64,000 nt of DNA from Streptomyces antibioticus (lineage in GTDB: Bacteria; Actinomycetota; Actinomycetes; Streptomycetales; Streptomycetaceae). The notes under the pieces were generated by a model, which saw only the letters and a list, made by a program, of their open reading frames with translations, had not been told where the DNA came from and made no database searches. The position numbers were made by a program, and so were the translations under genes. Shown here in pieces: positions 9,077 through 18,531 of this stretch. Location of the stretch: the NCBI RefSeq assembly GCF_002019855.1, contig NZ_CM007717.1:7635750-7699749 (forward strand), read 5' to 3'. How positions within the stretch are numbered: the first letter of the stretch is position 1; every line of letters starts with the position of its first letter.

Positions 9077-9412
9077 ATGACGATGCGAGGTGGCGCCGAC
9101 GGTTCCTGGTGTTCGCTGTGGTCGAAGGACTCGGCCCTGTCGATCGCCTCGGTGGGCTCGTTCCTGTCCGTCGGCTCCGTGGGCAGTTTCCTGTCGATCG
9201 GCTCGGTGGGCAGCGCCGCGTCCGCCGTGTCGGTGGGGTCCTGGCTGAGCGCCGGATCGGCGCTGTCCGCCCTGTCCACCGGCTCCGTCCTCGCCTGGCG
9301 CTCCCGCGGCGGCGTCCTCACCGGAGCGGCCGCGGCGACCGGCGTCGTCCTGCTGTGCGCCTGGTCGGCCGGCCGCGCCCGCACCCGCGGGGGCTGCTCG
9401 CCGCTGGCCTGA
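9077..9412 (+). CDS. Small Ser/Gly repeat protein with a membrane segment
   Basis: 111 residues. Residues about 18-75 are a run of short repeats with consensus S(V/I)GS-x-LS (for example SVGSFLSVGS, SIGSVGS, LSAGSALSALSTGS), then WRSRGG, a hydrophobic helix (TGAAAATGVVLL) and a basic tail. Similar low-complexity Ser-Gly proteins occur in other Streptomyces, which with the regular repeat supports a real gene, although the ribosome site is weak and the ATG at 9083 is an alternative. The repeats suggest a stacked-beta or solenoid-like fold. A role cannot be inferred. Confidence 0.55.
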   Translation: MTMRGGADGSWCSLWSKDSALSIASVGSFLSVGSVGSFLSIGSVGSAASAVSVGSWLSAGSALSALSTGSVLAWRSRGGVLTGAAAATGVVLLCAWSAGRARTRGGCSPLA

Positions 9413-9527
9413 GCCCAGGGAGCCGAGCCCAGGGAGCTGCGGCGAGGGGGCTGTGGCCAGGGGGCTGTGGCCAGGGGGCTGTGGCCAGGGGGGAAGACGT
9501 CCTCCCGTCCCCGTCCCCGTCCCCGTC
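9411..9527. repeat. Period-14 tandem repeat followed by CCCGTC hexamers
   Basis: GAGCCCAGGGAGC occurs at 9411 and 9425. Three exact copies of GGGGCTGTGGCCAG follow at 9447, 9461 and 9475, then four CCCGTC units at 9504-9527. The block separates the Ser/Gly-repeat gene from the promoter of the SWIM operon. Confidence 0.9.
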
Positions 9528-9558
9528 CGTGGCCTTCGCGAGCCCGACGCACGGGGCG

Positions 9559-9581
9559 TTGTCAGTGGTCGCCGGTAGGTT
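9559..9581 (+). promoter_or_regulatory. PafBC/RecA-NDp-type DNA-damage promoter of the SWIM-VWA-MoxR operon
   Basis: TTGTCAGTG (9559-9567), 8 nt, TAGGTT (9576-9581). This matches in full the TTGTCRGTG-N8-TAnnnT motif known for RecA-independent DNA-damage genes in mycobacteria. It lies 91 bases before the TTG start of the first operon gene. Confidence 0.8.
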
Positions 9582-9671
9582 TTTCGGCGTCGGGGTGATC
9601 AGCCCGCGACAACCCCCCTGTGCTGCGCCGATCCGGCGTGCGCAGCCCTGCGCCGCGAAGGAGATGGTGCG

Positions 9672-11585
9672 TTGTCGGACTGGGAGAAGTCGAGCACGGC
9701 CCGGGTGGTGCCACCCGCGCGGCCACGCAAGCTCGCCAAGGTCCCCTTCGTCGAACTGGCCGACGGACGCCTCCAGGGCGTCGTCTCCAGCGGTTCGGAC
9801 ATCGAACGGGTGTACGTCTCGTCGGTCGCGTCCGGCACGTACGCCTTCGCGTGCAGCACCAACAACAACCGCCCCTGCGGCGGCGCCCGCGGCTCGTTCT
9901 GCAACCACATCCGCGCCCTGGTCACCGAGGCGGTGCTCCAGTACGGCGGTGATCGCGTCGCCCGCTATCTGCGCGCCGAGCCCGGTGGCGGAGGCGGCAC
10001 GGACGCCGCGGCCCTCACCGCCGTCATGACGGGCACCCGCCCGCCGCAGGCGGACGGCAAGACACTCGCCGCACCCGTCTTCAGCAGGTTCCTGCGTCAC
10101 CTCGCCTACCTCGAACTCGCCCCGGTCACCACGCCGTTGCCGGAGATGCACTGGTTCCCGCCGACCCGCGCGGCGGAGCCGGGGGCGCCCGCGGGGGAGC
10201 GCGAGGAGACGGCGGCCTCGTCCGTGGACGGTCTCGACGAGGCCCTCGCCGCGGTGGACGCCGTCGACCGGGCGCTGGTCACGGGGCTGCTGCGCCCTCG
10301 CCCCGAGCGCGCCGCCGACCTGCTGGAACTCGCCGACGCCCTGGCCGGCAGCCCGCTGGCGGGCGTGGTCGCCGAGGCCGCCGAGAAGGCCGGTGCCGCT
10401 GCCGCGGGGGAGGACCACTTCGTCGCCCTCGCCGCCGGCCGCACCGCTCTCCTGGGCGCCGCCCACGACGCGCTCACGGCGCTCGTGGACGAGACCACCG
10501 GCCGCACCCGCGGCGAACCGGCACCCCCGGCCGCGGGTGACCGTGAGACCGTCAACCTGCTGGCGGCGGCCCGCACCTGGCTCTCCGACCTCGCCCGCAC
10601 CGGCTGGCAGGGCATCGACCACGAACTCGTCGGCGGCGCCGCCCCGATCGTCTCCGCGCTGCTTCCCCAGCCCGGACTGCGCCGTCTGGCCACGCTGCTC
10701 GACGGGTTCGCCGCCGAACTGGCCGCCTCCTGCCCGGGCGCCGCCCTCGACCGGATCCCGGCCCGCCGCTGGGGCGACCTGTGGGCCCGCGCCCTGCTGC
10801 TGACCTGCCCCGGCGCCGCCGAACCGGCCGCCACCGCGCCCGCCACCGGCCGGCTGCTGCCGCTCGGCGTCGACCTGCACGAACACGCCACCGCCGCGCA
10901 GGCCCAGGTGCACGCCGTGTTCGAGCCCGCCGACGGCACCGCGCCCCGGCTGGTCCGCGCGAGCGTCTCCGTGCCGAAGCCGGACACCGTCGTGGCCGCG
11001 GGCGTCTGGCAGTTGCTGCGGCCGCACCTCTCGCTGCTGGCGGCGCTCGGCGAGGGCCGGACCATGGACCTCGACGGCATGCCCCTCACCGAGGAGGGCG
11101 ATCTCCTCTGGGACGACACCCTGGCCCGCGCGGGCGAGCCCGCCGACGCCCTCGCCACCGCCCGCGTCGCCCTCGCCACGGCCGTCACGCCGCCCGTCGC
11201 CCCGCTGGACCGCCACCCCGCACGCATCGCGGAGCCGGTGTTCCTGGAGGGCTACGAGATCCGGCAGGACGGCGACACCCTCACCTTCACGGTCGCCGGA
11301 CAGCCGTACACGGTCGACACCGACCGCATCCCGGCCGCCGGACCGCTCACCCCCGAGGCGGTCGCCGCCTCCGGTGCCTGTATCGCCCTGCTGCGCTGGG
11401 ACGACGGGGAGTTCCGGGTGCAGCCGCTCGCCGTCGAGACGACCGTGCGCCGCAAGCCCGTCGCCCTGCACGCGGGCGCGTGGGCCGGCGGCACCACCGA
11501 CAAGGCCGGCCTCAGGGCGGAGAAGGCGGCCACCGACGCCGTCACCGTCCTGCGGGAGCGCGCGGGAAGGCTGCTGCGGAAGTGA
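9672..11585 (+). CDS. SWIM zinc-finger family protein
   Basis: 637 residues. The SWIM zinc finger lies near the N-terminus, with ligands C61, C69, C77 and H79 (FACSTNNNRPC then SFCNHI). The remainder is a large helical/beta region without a motif I recognise. SWIM domains bind DNA or protein. The start is a TTG at 9672, chosen because GAAGGAG lies eight bases upstream and no other in-frame start fits. The stop overlaps the GTG of the VWA gene (GTGA), so the two are translationally coupled. It is the first gene of a SWIM / VWA / MoxR / DUF5682 operon, a recurrent bacterial set, behind a DNA-damage-type promoter. Confidence 0.87.
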   Translation: MSDWEKSSTARVVPPARPRKLAKVPFVELADGRLQGVVSSGSDIERVYVSSVASGTYAFACSTNNNRPCGGARGSFCNHIRALVTEAVLQYGGDRVARYLRAEPGGGGGTDAAALTAVMTGTRPPQADGKTLAAPVFSRFLRHLAYLELAPVTTPLPEMHWFPPTRAAEPGAPAGEREETAASSVDGLDEALAAVDAVDRALVTGLLRPRPERAADLLELADALAGSPLAGVVAEAAEKAGAAAAGEDHFVALAAGRTALLGAAHDALTALVDETTGRTRGEPAPPAAGDRETVNLLAAARTWLSDLARTGWQGIDHELVGGAAPIVSALLPQPGLRRLATLLDGFAAELAASCPGAALDRIPARRWGDLWARALLLTCPGAAEPAATAPATGRLLPLGVDLHEHATAAQAQVHAVFEPADGTAPRLVRASVSVPKPDTVVAAGVWQLLRPHLSLLAALGEGRTMDLDGMPLTEEGDLLWDDTLARAGEPADALATARVALATAVTPPVAPLDRHPARIAEPVFLEGYEIRQDGDTLTFTVAGQPYTVDTDRIPAAGPLTPEAVAASGACIALLRWDDGEFRVQPLAVETTVRRKPVALHAGAWAGGTTDKAGLRAEKAATDAVTVLRERAGRLLRK

Positions 11586-13018
11586 GCGAGCGTCAGAGTG
11601 ACGACCAGGTGGAGGCCCTGCCCCACGACAACCGCCGTCAGGTGCTGTACTGGCGGCTCCTCGCCCGGCTCTTCGACCCCGAGGAGCAGCCCGCGCTGGA
11701 GCGGGCGGGGCTCGCCGTCGTGGAGGACATCGGCCTGCCGGCCGCCCTGCTGGACCCGCAGGCGTCGGTCGACTCGATCGTCCAGCGCCACCCGGAACTG
11801 GCGGCGGAGTTCGACGGGTTGATGGTCACGGACGAGGACCAGGGCCCGGACGCGGACCCGGACGGCGAGGTCACCCGCGCCGGTGCCGCCGAGGTGCGTC
11901 GCGCCGCGCTCGTCTCCAAGGTGCTGCTCAACGTCTTCTCCACCGGCAGCGGAGCCGTCAGCGCGGGTCAGCTCTCCCGCTGGCAGTCCGACGCCGGCTG
12001 GCTGGAGCGCGCCCTCGGCTGCGCCCCCGGCGACCTGCGCGGCGGCCGCGGCTCCGGCGGTTCCGGCGGGGTCGCCCCCACCGGCACCGGAGGGGGCGGC
12101 AGGACACCGGACCTCAGCCGGCTGATCCCGGCGATCGGACCCGAACTGGGCGCCCTGGAGGCCGACCTCGTCAAGCGCATGCACCTGCGCGAGGTGCTCG
12201 CCGACCCGAAACTCGCGGCCCGGCTCACCCCGAGCATGTCGCTGGTCGAACAGCTCCTGCGCGACAAGAACAACCTCTCCGGGGTGGCCCTCGCCAACGC
12301 CAAGGACCTGATCCGGCGTTTCGTGGACGAGGTCGCCGACGTCCTGCGCACCCAGGTGGAGAAGGCCACGGTCGGCGCCATCGACCGCTCGGTCCCGCCC
12401 AAGCGCGTCTTCCGCAACCTCGACCTCGACCGCACCATCTGGAAGAACCTCACCAACTACAGCCCGGAGGAGGAGCGGCTCTACGTCGACCGCCTCTACT
12501 ACCGGCACACCGCCCGCAAGACGACCCCGCAGCGGCTCATCGTCGTGGTCGACCAGTCGGGCTCGATGGTCGACTCCATGGTCAACTGCACCATCCTGGC
12601 GTCGATCTTCGCCGGACTGCCCAAGGTCGACGTCCACCTGATCGCGTACGACACGCAGGCCCTCGACCTCACCCCCTGGGTGCACGACCCCTTCGAGACG
12701 CTGCTGCGCACCCAGCTCGGCGGCGGCACCGACGGGACGGTCGCCATGGCGCTGGCCGAGCCGAAGATCGCCGAACCGCGCAACACGGTCGTCGTGTGGA
12801 TATCCGACTTCTACGAATGGCGGAGCCAGCCCCTGTTCGACAGCATGGCCGCCCTCCACCGCTCCGGGGTGAAGTTCATCCCCGTCGGCTCGGTGACCAG
12901 CTCCGGGCGCGGCAGCGTCAACCCGTGGTTCCGGGAGCGCTTCAAGGACCAGGGCACCCCGGTGCTCTCCGGGCACATCCGCAAGCTCGTCCAGGAACTC
13001 AAGACGTTCCTCGGCTGA
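11582..13018 (+). CDS. VWA domain protein of a MoxR-VWA system
   Basis: 478 residues. The N-terminal 320 residues are mostly helical with a Gly-rich linker. The C-terminal third is a von Willebrand A domain with a MIDAS metal site: DQSGSM (D324, S326, S328), the Thr loop GGGTDGT and the later ISDFYEW acidic strand. In known MoxR-VWA pairs the AAA+ ATPase acts as a chaperone and the VWA protein contributes a metal-dependent binding or insertion step, as in Mg-chelatase and gas-vesicle GvpN systems. It overlaps the SWIM gene by 4 bases and is followed 68 bases later by the MoxR ATPase. Its client is unknown. Confidence 0.9.
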   Translation: MSERQSDDQVEALPHDNRRQVLYWRLLARLFDPEEQPALERAGLAVVEDIGLPAALLDPQASVDSIVQRHPELAAEFDGLMVTDEDQGPDADPDGEVTRAGAAEVRRAALVSKVLLNVFSTGSGAVSAGQLSRWQSDAGWLERALGCAPGDLRGGRGSGGSGGVAPTGTGGGGRTPDLSRLIPAIGPELGALEADLVKRMHLREVLADPKLAARLTPSMSLVEQLLRDKNNLSGVALANAKDLIRRFVDEVADVLRTQVEKATVGAIDRSVPPKRVFRNLDLDRTIWKNLTNYSPEEERLYVDRLYYRHTARKTTPQRLIVVVDQSGSMVDSMVNCTILASIFAGLPKVDVHLIAYDTQALDLTPWVHDPFETLLRTQLGGGTDGTVAMALAEPKIAEPRNTVVVWISDFYEWRSQPLFDSMAALHRSGVKFIPVGSVTSSGRGSVNPWFRERFKDQGTPVLSGHIRKLVQELKTFLG

Positions 13019-13086
13019 CGCGCCGCGGCTCCTCCGCACGTCCCCCTGACTTTGTGAACTTCTGAACTTCCGAGAAAGGTTCCGAC

Positions 13087-14208
13087 ATGTCCGACCTGCT
13101 GCGCGCCCCCGCCGAGATCAAGTACGCCGAGGAACTGGACTGGCTGGAGTCGATCGACGACAACCCCAAGCCGTTCTCCTGGCGGCTGTCGCCGAAGATG
13201 GTCCGCCTCTTCGTCCTCGGGGCCGAGCGCGCCGACGGTCTCGACCGGGAGGTCGCCCAGAAGTGGTTCGGCGACCGCAGCTTCGTCGAGCGGTCCATCG
13301 TCACCCTCGCCTCCGACCGCGGTCTGCTGCTGATCGGTGACCCCGGCACCGGCAAGAGCTGGCTCGCCGAACTGCTCGCCGCCGCGATCTGCCGCAACTC
13401 CACCCAGGTGGTGCAGGGCACGGCCGGCACCACCGAGGACCACATCAAGTACTCGTGGAACGTGTCCATGGTGATCGCCAAGGGCCAGTCGCGGGAGTCG
13501 ATGATCCCCTCGCCGATCATGACCGCGATGGAGACCGGCACCATCGGCCGCTTCGAGGAGCTGACCCGCTCGACCAGTGACGTCCAGGACGCGCTGATCT
13601 CGATCCTCTCCGAGAAGTACATCTCCGTGCCCGAACTCGACGGCGCGGGCGGCGAGAACATCGTCTTCGCCAAGCCCGGCTTCTCCGTCATCGCCACCGC
13701 CAACAGCCGCGACCGCGGGGTCAACGACCTGTCCTCCGCGCTCAAGCGCCGCTTCAACTTCGTGCGCATCCCCGTCATCACGAACAAGAAGAGCGAGGCG
13801 GAGATCGTCCGCTTCCGCACCGAGGAACTGCTGCGCCGCCACCAGATCGAACTGGACGTCCCGCCGACCCTGCTCGACGTGCTGCTCCAGAGCTTCGCCG
13901 ACCTGCGCGCCTCCGCCGCCGCGGCCGGCAGCGACGACGAGAAGCTGGAGTCCGCCCTGTCCACCGCCGAGCAGATCGGCGTCCTGGAGGACGCCATCCT
14001 GCACAGCAACTTCTTCGGCGAACGCGCCCTCACCGCCCGGACCCTCGCCTCCTCCCTGGTCGGCTCCCTGGCCCGGCGCGAGCCGGAGGACCTCGCCATC
14101 CTCAACAAGTACCTGCACGGCGTCGTCGAGCCGCGCGGCAAGGAAGAGGGCGGCGCCTGGCCGGAGTTCCTCGAGGGCGGCCGCGACGCGATCGCGACCC
14201 TGTCATGA
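13087..14208 (+). CDS. MoxR-family AAA+ ATPase
   Basis: 373 residues. Walker A is GDPGTGKS (residues 84-91). The Walker B region is TIGRFEELTRSTSDVQDALISIL, sensor 1 is VIATANSRDRG, and an arginine-rich RRFNF strand follows. It has no transmembrane segment. MoxR proteins are ring-forming ATPases that remodel partner proteins, almost always together with a VWA protein such as the one just upstream. The start at 13087 has GAAAGG upstream. The stop overlaps the DUF5682 start (ATGA), so stoichiometric expression is likely. Confidence 0.92.
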   Translation: MSDLLRAPAEIKYAEELDWLESIDDNPKPFSWRLSPKMVRLFVLGAERADGLDREVAQKWFGDRSFVERSIVTLASDRGLLLIGDPGTGKSWLAELLAAAICRNSTQVVQGTAGTTEDHIKYSWNVSMVIAKGQSRESMIPSPIMTAMETGTIGRFEELTRSTSDVQDALISILSEKYISVPELDGAGGENIVFAKPGFSVIATANSRDRGVNDLSSALKRRFNFVRIPVITNKKSEAEIVRFRTEELLRRHQIELDVPPTLLDVLLQSFADLRASAAAAGSDDEKLESALSTAEQIGVLEDAILHSNFFGERALTARTLASSLVGSLARREPEDLAILNKYLHGVVEPRGKEEGGAWPEFLEGGRDAIATLS

Positions 14209-17012
14209 GCGGCGGCACCTTCGAGGCCCTGCGCGGCCAACTGCACGAGGCGGCCACGGCGTTCGCCGACGGACCCGGCGCCCTGGAAGGCATCCTGCGG
14301 GGCATCGTGGACGACGTGGAGCGCGCCGTCCGCGAACCGCTGGAGATCTTCCCGGTCTGCCACCACTCACCGGCCTCCGCGATCGCGATGGCCCGCCGGC
14401 TGCGCGAGAAGCAGCCCAAGGTGGTGTACCTGGAGCTGTGCGAGGACATGGCCCCGCTCCTGACCGAACTGCGCAACTGCCGGCTGCCGGTGGCGGTCCA
14501 GGCGTTCGCCAGCGAGGTCGAGGGCTTCCCGGCCGACTGGACCCCGCTGTCCGTGGTCGCCCCGGTCACCGAGGCGTCCGCCGAGTACCAGGCCATCGCC
14601 TACGCCCTCGACACCCCCGGCGTCGAACTCGTCCTGGTCGACCGGTCCTCCGACCACGTCTTCCAGTGGGAGAAGCGGCGGGAGAACCTCCCGGCGGTCG
14701 CGGCGGAGGACGGCGGGACCGACCCCGACACGGCACCCGCCGACGAGGAGAGCGCCCTGCACGGCGACGCCGTCGGCGTGGAGATCGGCGACCTGCGCCC
14801 CCGCTTCGCCGAACTGGAGGAGCACCTGCTGCGCCACGGCCGGGTCCGGCACTGGTCGGAGTGGTGGCACCAGTTCGTCGAACTCCCCCTCGGCGACAGC
14901 GACCACGACACCTACCGTCAGGTCATGCTGCTCATCGGCAGCCTCTTCCGCCGTCTCGCCCCGGGCGACGCGCACCGCGTGCGGGTGGACGAGGACCGCG
15001 AGCGGTACATGTGGACCCGGATGCGCGAACACCTCGCCGCCACCGGCACCGACCCCGCCGACTGCCTGTACGTGTGCGGCGCCTTCCACGCGGCCAGCCG
15101 CGTCGAGGAGTTCGGGGTGCACGGCAGCGACACCTTCACCATCAGCCCGCCCAGCGGCACCAAGTGGCGGCACGGGCTGATCCCGTCCAGCCACGCCGCG
15201 ATCGAGGCGCAGTTCGGCCTGGCCGCGGGTTCGGTGTCCATCGCCGCGACCGAATGGCAGAAGAACCTCAAGCGGACCCGCGTCAAGCCGTACCGGCTCG
15301 CCGGTCAGGCGGGCACGAAGAAGCCCGCCAAGGCCGCGCAGCCCGTCCGGGCACTCCCCGCCGCCGAGGCGCCGGCCGCCGACCGGCTCACCGGCTTCCT
15401 CCAGCGCCCGCCCGTCCTCGACCGGCTGGACGAGGCGGAACTGCTCGGCTGGTCCGTGGACATCGTGCGCGCCGCCCGGCGCAACGGCTACCTCGCCTCC
15501 ACCGCCGACGCCATCGCCGTCTTCGAGACGTCGATCCTGCTCGCCGGGATGCGCGAGCGCGCCAAGCCGACGCCGTACGACTTCCAGGACGCGGCCGTCA
15601 CCTGTATCGAGAAGGACCGGGTCCCGGGGCGGCGGGACGTGCGGCGGCTGGTCGAGATCATGATGGGCGGCGACCGCGTCGGCCAGGTCGGCTACGACGC
15701 GCTGCCGCCGCTGGCCCGCGACGTCCACGACCGCCTTGAGCCGCTCGGCCTGCGCCTCCAGCAGCGCGGGGTGGTGCGCGCCCTGCTGGACATCGCCTCC
15801 CGGCCCGAACTGGAGCGCTGCTCGGACGTGCTGTGGATGCTGCGCCGGCTGATGCCGGACGGCGCCGCCCGGCCCATCATGGGCGAACGGCGGCTGGGCG
15901 AGCGCCCCATCCAGGAGTCCTGGGACCTCTCCCTGGGCACCCACCAGCGCGCTCTGATCGAACTCGGTTACGAGGGCGTCAGCATCGAACAGGTGCTGGA
16001 GCAGCGGCTGCGGCGCGCCGCGTACGCGCCGCAGGCCACCGCGGCGACCGTCCTCGAAGCCGTCGAGGACGCCATCCTCTACCTGCGCAGCCGCCGCCTC
16101 GCCGACGAACTGGGCACCCACGCCCTCGACGTGCTGGCACGCGAACGCAGCGTGGACGGCGCGCCCGAGGTGCTGCGCCGCATCCGCCGGCTGCTCGCGC
16201 ACTACCGCACCGCCGAGCCGGTGCTGCCGCCGTGGATCGAGTCGTTCGTCAAGACCGGCTACGCCCACTACTGCACCCTGCTGCCGACGGCGTTCACCGA
16301 CGACGACGCGACCGTCCGGCAGGTCGCGGCCATGCTGGGCTTCCTGTTCGGCATGGAGGGGCTCGCCCTCTCGCTCGGCTGCGACCGCACCCAGCTCGAA
16401 CTCGCCCTGGCCCAGTCCCATCCTGAGGAGCCCGACCGCATCGCGCTGCTGTGGGCCGCCCGCACGCACCTGGGCACCCTGTCCCGGGCCGAGCTGCGCG
16501 AGCGCTGCGACGAACTGCTCGGCAACCCGCTGGTGGTGCCCGCCTACCCGCGCTATCTCAGCGGCTTCGTGCACGCGCTGGAGCCGGTGCCGGGTCTTGC
16601 GGACTTCGTCGTCGAGGCGGTGTCGAACGCGTTCGCCCGGCTGCCCGACCCGGTCCTGCTGCCCTGGCTGCCGACCCTGATCACCACCCTGCGGGCGAGC
16701 GGCACCGAACTGGCCCCCCTCCTCATCCGCGAGGCCGGCCGGATCTTCCCCGCCCGGCTCGCCGAGCTGGACGGCTGGGTGCCGCCGTGGCGGCTCCCGC
16801 AGCGGCCCGCGGGCGCGCGGGCGGAGCCGGCGGCGGGCCGGGCGGCCGGTGCCGCACTGGCCGCAGCCCACCCCGCGACCTGCGACGCGCTGGCGGACCT
16901 GCTGGGCTGCGACGGCACCTGGGAGACCGCGGGACCCGCTCCCGGGGCGGCGCTCCTCACCCGGCACCCGCGGACCGCGCGGGACCTCACGGAGCTGCTG
17001 GGCGTGGGCTGA
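14205..17012 (+). CDS. DUF5682 family protein of the MoxR-VWA operon
   Basis: 935 residues. The N-terminal ~350 residues match DUF5682: the diagnostic FPVCHHSPASA motif near residue 48, LELCEDMAPLL, and a later CGAFHAASR strand, a pattern distantly like TraB/erythromycin-esterase-type folds. The middle and end are helical repeats rich in Leu and Arg. The family is almost always encoded beside MoxR, VWA and SWIM proteins and is regarded as a conflict or stress component of unknown chemistry. The gene overlaps the MoxR gene by 4 bases. Its last 26 bases overlap the convergent LRV-repeat gene. Confidence 0.85.
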   Translation: MSGGTFEALRGQLHEAATAFADGPGALEGILRGIVDDVERAVREPLEIFPVCHHSPASAIAMARRLREKQPKVVYLELCEDMAPLLTELRNCRLPVAVQAFASEVEGFPADWTPLSVVAPVTEASAEYQAIAYALDTPGVELVLVDRSSDHVFQWEKRRENLPAVAAEDGGTDPDTAPADEESALHGDAVGVEIGDLRPRFAELEEHLLRHGRVRHWSEWWHQFVELPLGDSDHDTYRQVMLLIGSLFRRLAPGDAHRVRVDEDRERYMWTRMREHLAATGTDPADCLYVCGAFHAASRVEEFGVHGSDTFTISPPSGTKWRHGLIPSSHAAIEAQFGLAAGSVSIAATEWQKNLKRTRVKPYRLAGQAGTKKPAKAAQPVRALPAAEAPAADRLTGFLQRPPVLDRLDEAELLGWSVDIVRAARRNGYLASTADAIAVFETSILLAGMRERAKPTPYDFQDAAVTCIEKDRVPGRRDVRRLVEIMMGGDRVGQVGYDALPPLARDVHDRLEPLGLRLQQRGVVRALLDIASRPELERCSDVLWMLRRLMPDGAARPIMGERRLGERPIQESWDLSLGTHQRALIELGYEGVSIEQVLEQRLRRAAYAPQATAATVLEAVEDAILYLRSRRLADELGTHALDVLARERSVDGAPEVLRRIRRLLAHYRTAEPVLPPWIESFVKTGYAHYCTLLPTAFTDDDATVRQVAAMLGFLFGMEGLALSLGCDRTQLELALAQSHPEEPDRIALLWAARTHLGTLSRAELRERCDELLGNPLVVPAYPRYLSGFVHALEPVPGLADFVVEAVSNAFARLPDPVLLPWLPTLITTLRASGTELAPLLIREAGRIFPARLAELDGWVPPWRLPQRPAGARAEPAAGRAAGAALAAAHPATCDALADLLGCDGTWETAGPAPGAALLTRHPRTARDLTELLGVG

Positions 17013-18495
17013 CCGGCAGGGCCGCCACCAGCCGCCGGACGGTGTCCGCCGCCAACGCCGGGTTGGCGGCGGCATGGTGGGCCAGCTCCTCGTCGTCCAG
17101 CAGTTCGGCGAGCCGGTCCTGCGGCAGGTTCGGGTGGCGGGCCAGGGCGGCGCGGACGGCCGGGTCCGGATCCCGGGTGAGCCGCGCCACGGTCTCCGGC
17201 GCGCACCCGGGATCACGGGCGGCCAGTGCGCGCACGACGGGGTCGGCGTCGTCGGCGTGCACGGCCAGTCCGTCGGTCGGGAACTGTGGCCGCAGCAGCA
17301 GGTCGTCGCGCCCGAGGCCGGTGTATTCGAGGAACGCGCGCAGCAGCAGCGGCGGCGGGGCGTCGGGGTGGTTCTGCGCCAGCAGCACGCGGACGCCGAG
17401 GTCGTCGTCGGCGGCCAGGCGCTCCAGCAGGTCGGCGGGAAGGGTGTGCCGGCTCGCCGCCCGGCGCCGCAGCAGCGGATGGGCGGAGAGCGCGTCCCGG
17501 CGGACGGCCTCGGGATCCCGGGGAGGCAGGGGCGGCCAGTGGTGGAGGAACGGCCCGTCCTGCGGGACGTCGTAGTCGATCCGCGCCCGTTCCTCCTCGC
17601 TCCACGCGGGATGGACGGACACGGCGAGCCGCACCTTCGGGTCGGGGTCCTCGGCGAGGGCCCGGCGTTCGGCGGGGCCGAGCTCTGCGCGGCGCGCGAT
17701 CCGCTCCCGCACCTCGGGGTCGGGATCGCCGGCCAGCAGGACCACCACGTCGGCCGGCAGGCTCGGATTGTTCGCGATCATCGCCCGCTCGTCCGGACCG
17801 GCCGGATCGGTGAGGACCCGGTCCACGACGGCCCGGCTGAGGGCGTCGTGCAGCAGCGCCCCGGTGCGGGCGTGCGACGGGTGGGCGGGCAGCGTGCTCT
17901 CCACCCACGCCGGGTCCTCGTGCCGCAGATGCCGCAGCGCCGACTCCCGGACCTCGTCGTCCGGGTCGGCCAGCAGGGCGGCCCGGGTCTCGGCGGGCAG
18001 CGATCCGAACGATCCGGTGCCCCACAGCCGCAGCCGTGCGATCGGATGGGTGGGCAGCGCCCGGCGCAGCGCGGCGGACATCTGCCGGTCGAGGCTGAAG
18101 CCCAGGTCGTCCCGGGAGTAGGTGGTGATCATGCGGACGACGGTCTCGTCCGGCAGCGGCCGCGGGACGACGGGGTCGGTGGTCCTCGGGCCTTCGGCGA
18201 GATGCGCGCGGACGAACCAGTCCGGGTCGTCCACCAGCCGCGCCCGCACGGCCGGGTCGACGTGCGGATTGCGGACGAGGAAGCTGCGGGTGTACCGGTC
18301 CGGGTGCGCGATCGCCGCGTCGGCCACCGCCCCGGGCAGATCCCGGTCCCGGCACAGCACCATCCGTACCGCGAGCGGGGCGTCCGCCAGCAGTCGCAGC
18401 AGGATCTCGTCGGGAGCGGACGGATTGAGGGCGAGCCCGGCCAGCCGCCGGGTGGGCAGGTCGGCCTCGTTCCAGATCTGATCGGGTGTCGGCAT
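16987..18495 (-). CDS. Leucine-rich-repeat-variant (LRV) / HEAT-like solenoid protein
   Basis: 502 residues made almost wholly of short helical repeats of about 24 residues. Typical units are NPSAPDEILLRLLADAPLAVR, DPDPEVRERIARR and DPDPKVRLAVSVHP; the repeating (N/D)P-x-(L/P)P...VR pattern is that of LRV proteins. There is no signal peptide, so it is a cytoplasmic protein-binding scaffold. The ATG at 18495 gives the complete repeat array. It is convergent with, and overlaps by 26 bases, the DUF5682 gene. Solenoid proteins often accompany such systems, but whether this one belongs to the operon opposite is only inference, since it lacks the damage-type promoter. Confidence 0.82.
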   Translation of the reverse strand: MPTPDQIWNEADLPTRRLAGLALNPSAPDEILLRLLADAPLAVRMVLCRDRDLPGAVADAAIAHPDRYTRSFLVRNPHVDPAVRARLVDDPDWFVRAHLAEGPRTTDPVVPRPLPDETVVRMITTYSRDDLGFSLDRQMSAALRRALPTHPIARLRLWGTGSFGSLPAETRAALLADPDDEVRESALRHLRHEDPAWVESTLPAHPSHARTGALLHDALSRAVVDRVLTDPAGPDERAMIANNPSLPADVVVLLAGDPDPEVRERIARRAELGPAERRALAEDPDPKVRLAVSVHPAWSEEERARIDYDVPQDGPFLHHWPPLPPRDPEAVRRDALSAHPLLRRRAASRHTLPADLLERLAADDDLGVRVLLAQNHPDAPPPLLLRAFLEYTGLGRDDLLLRPQFPTDGLAVHADDADPVVRALAARDPGCAPETVARLTRDPDPAVRAALARHPNLPQDRLAELLDDEELAHHAAANPALAADTVRRLVAALPVSPRPAAP

Positions 18496-18531
18496 ACGGT
18501 CGGTTCCCCCAGTACTCCACGACGACGCACA

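Noticed and set aside
9668..9690. A further TTGTC box next to the SWIM start codon
   Set aside because: It reads TTGTCGGAC, not TTGTCRGTG, and has no TAnnnT eight bases later; it is just the start codon region.
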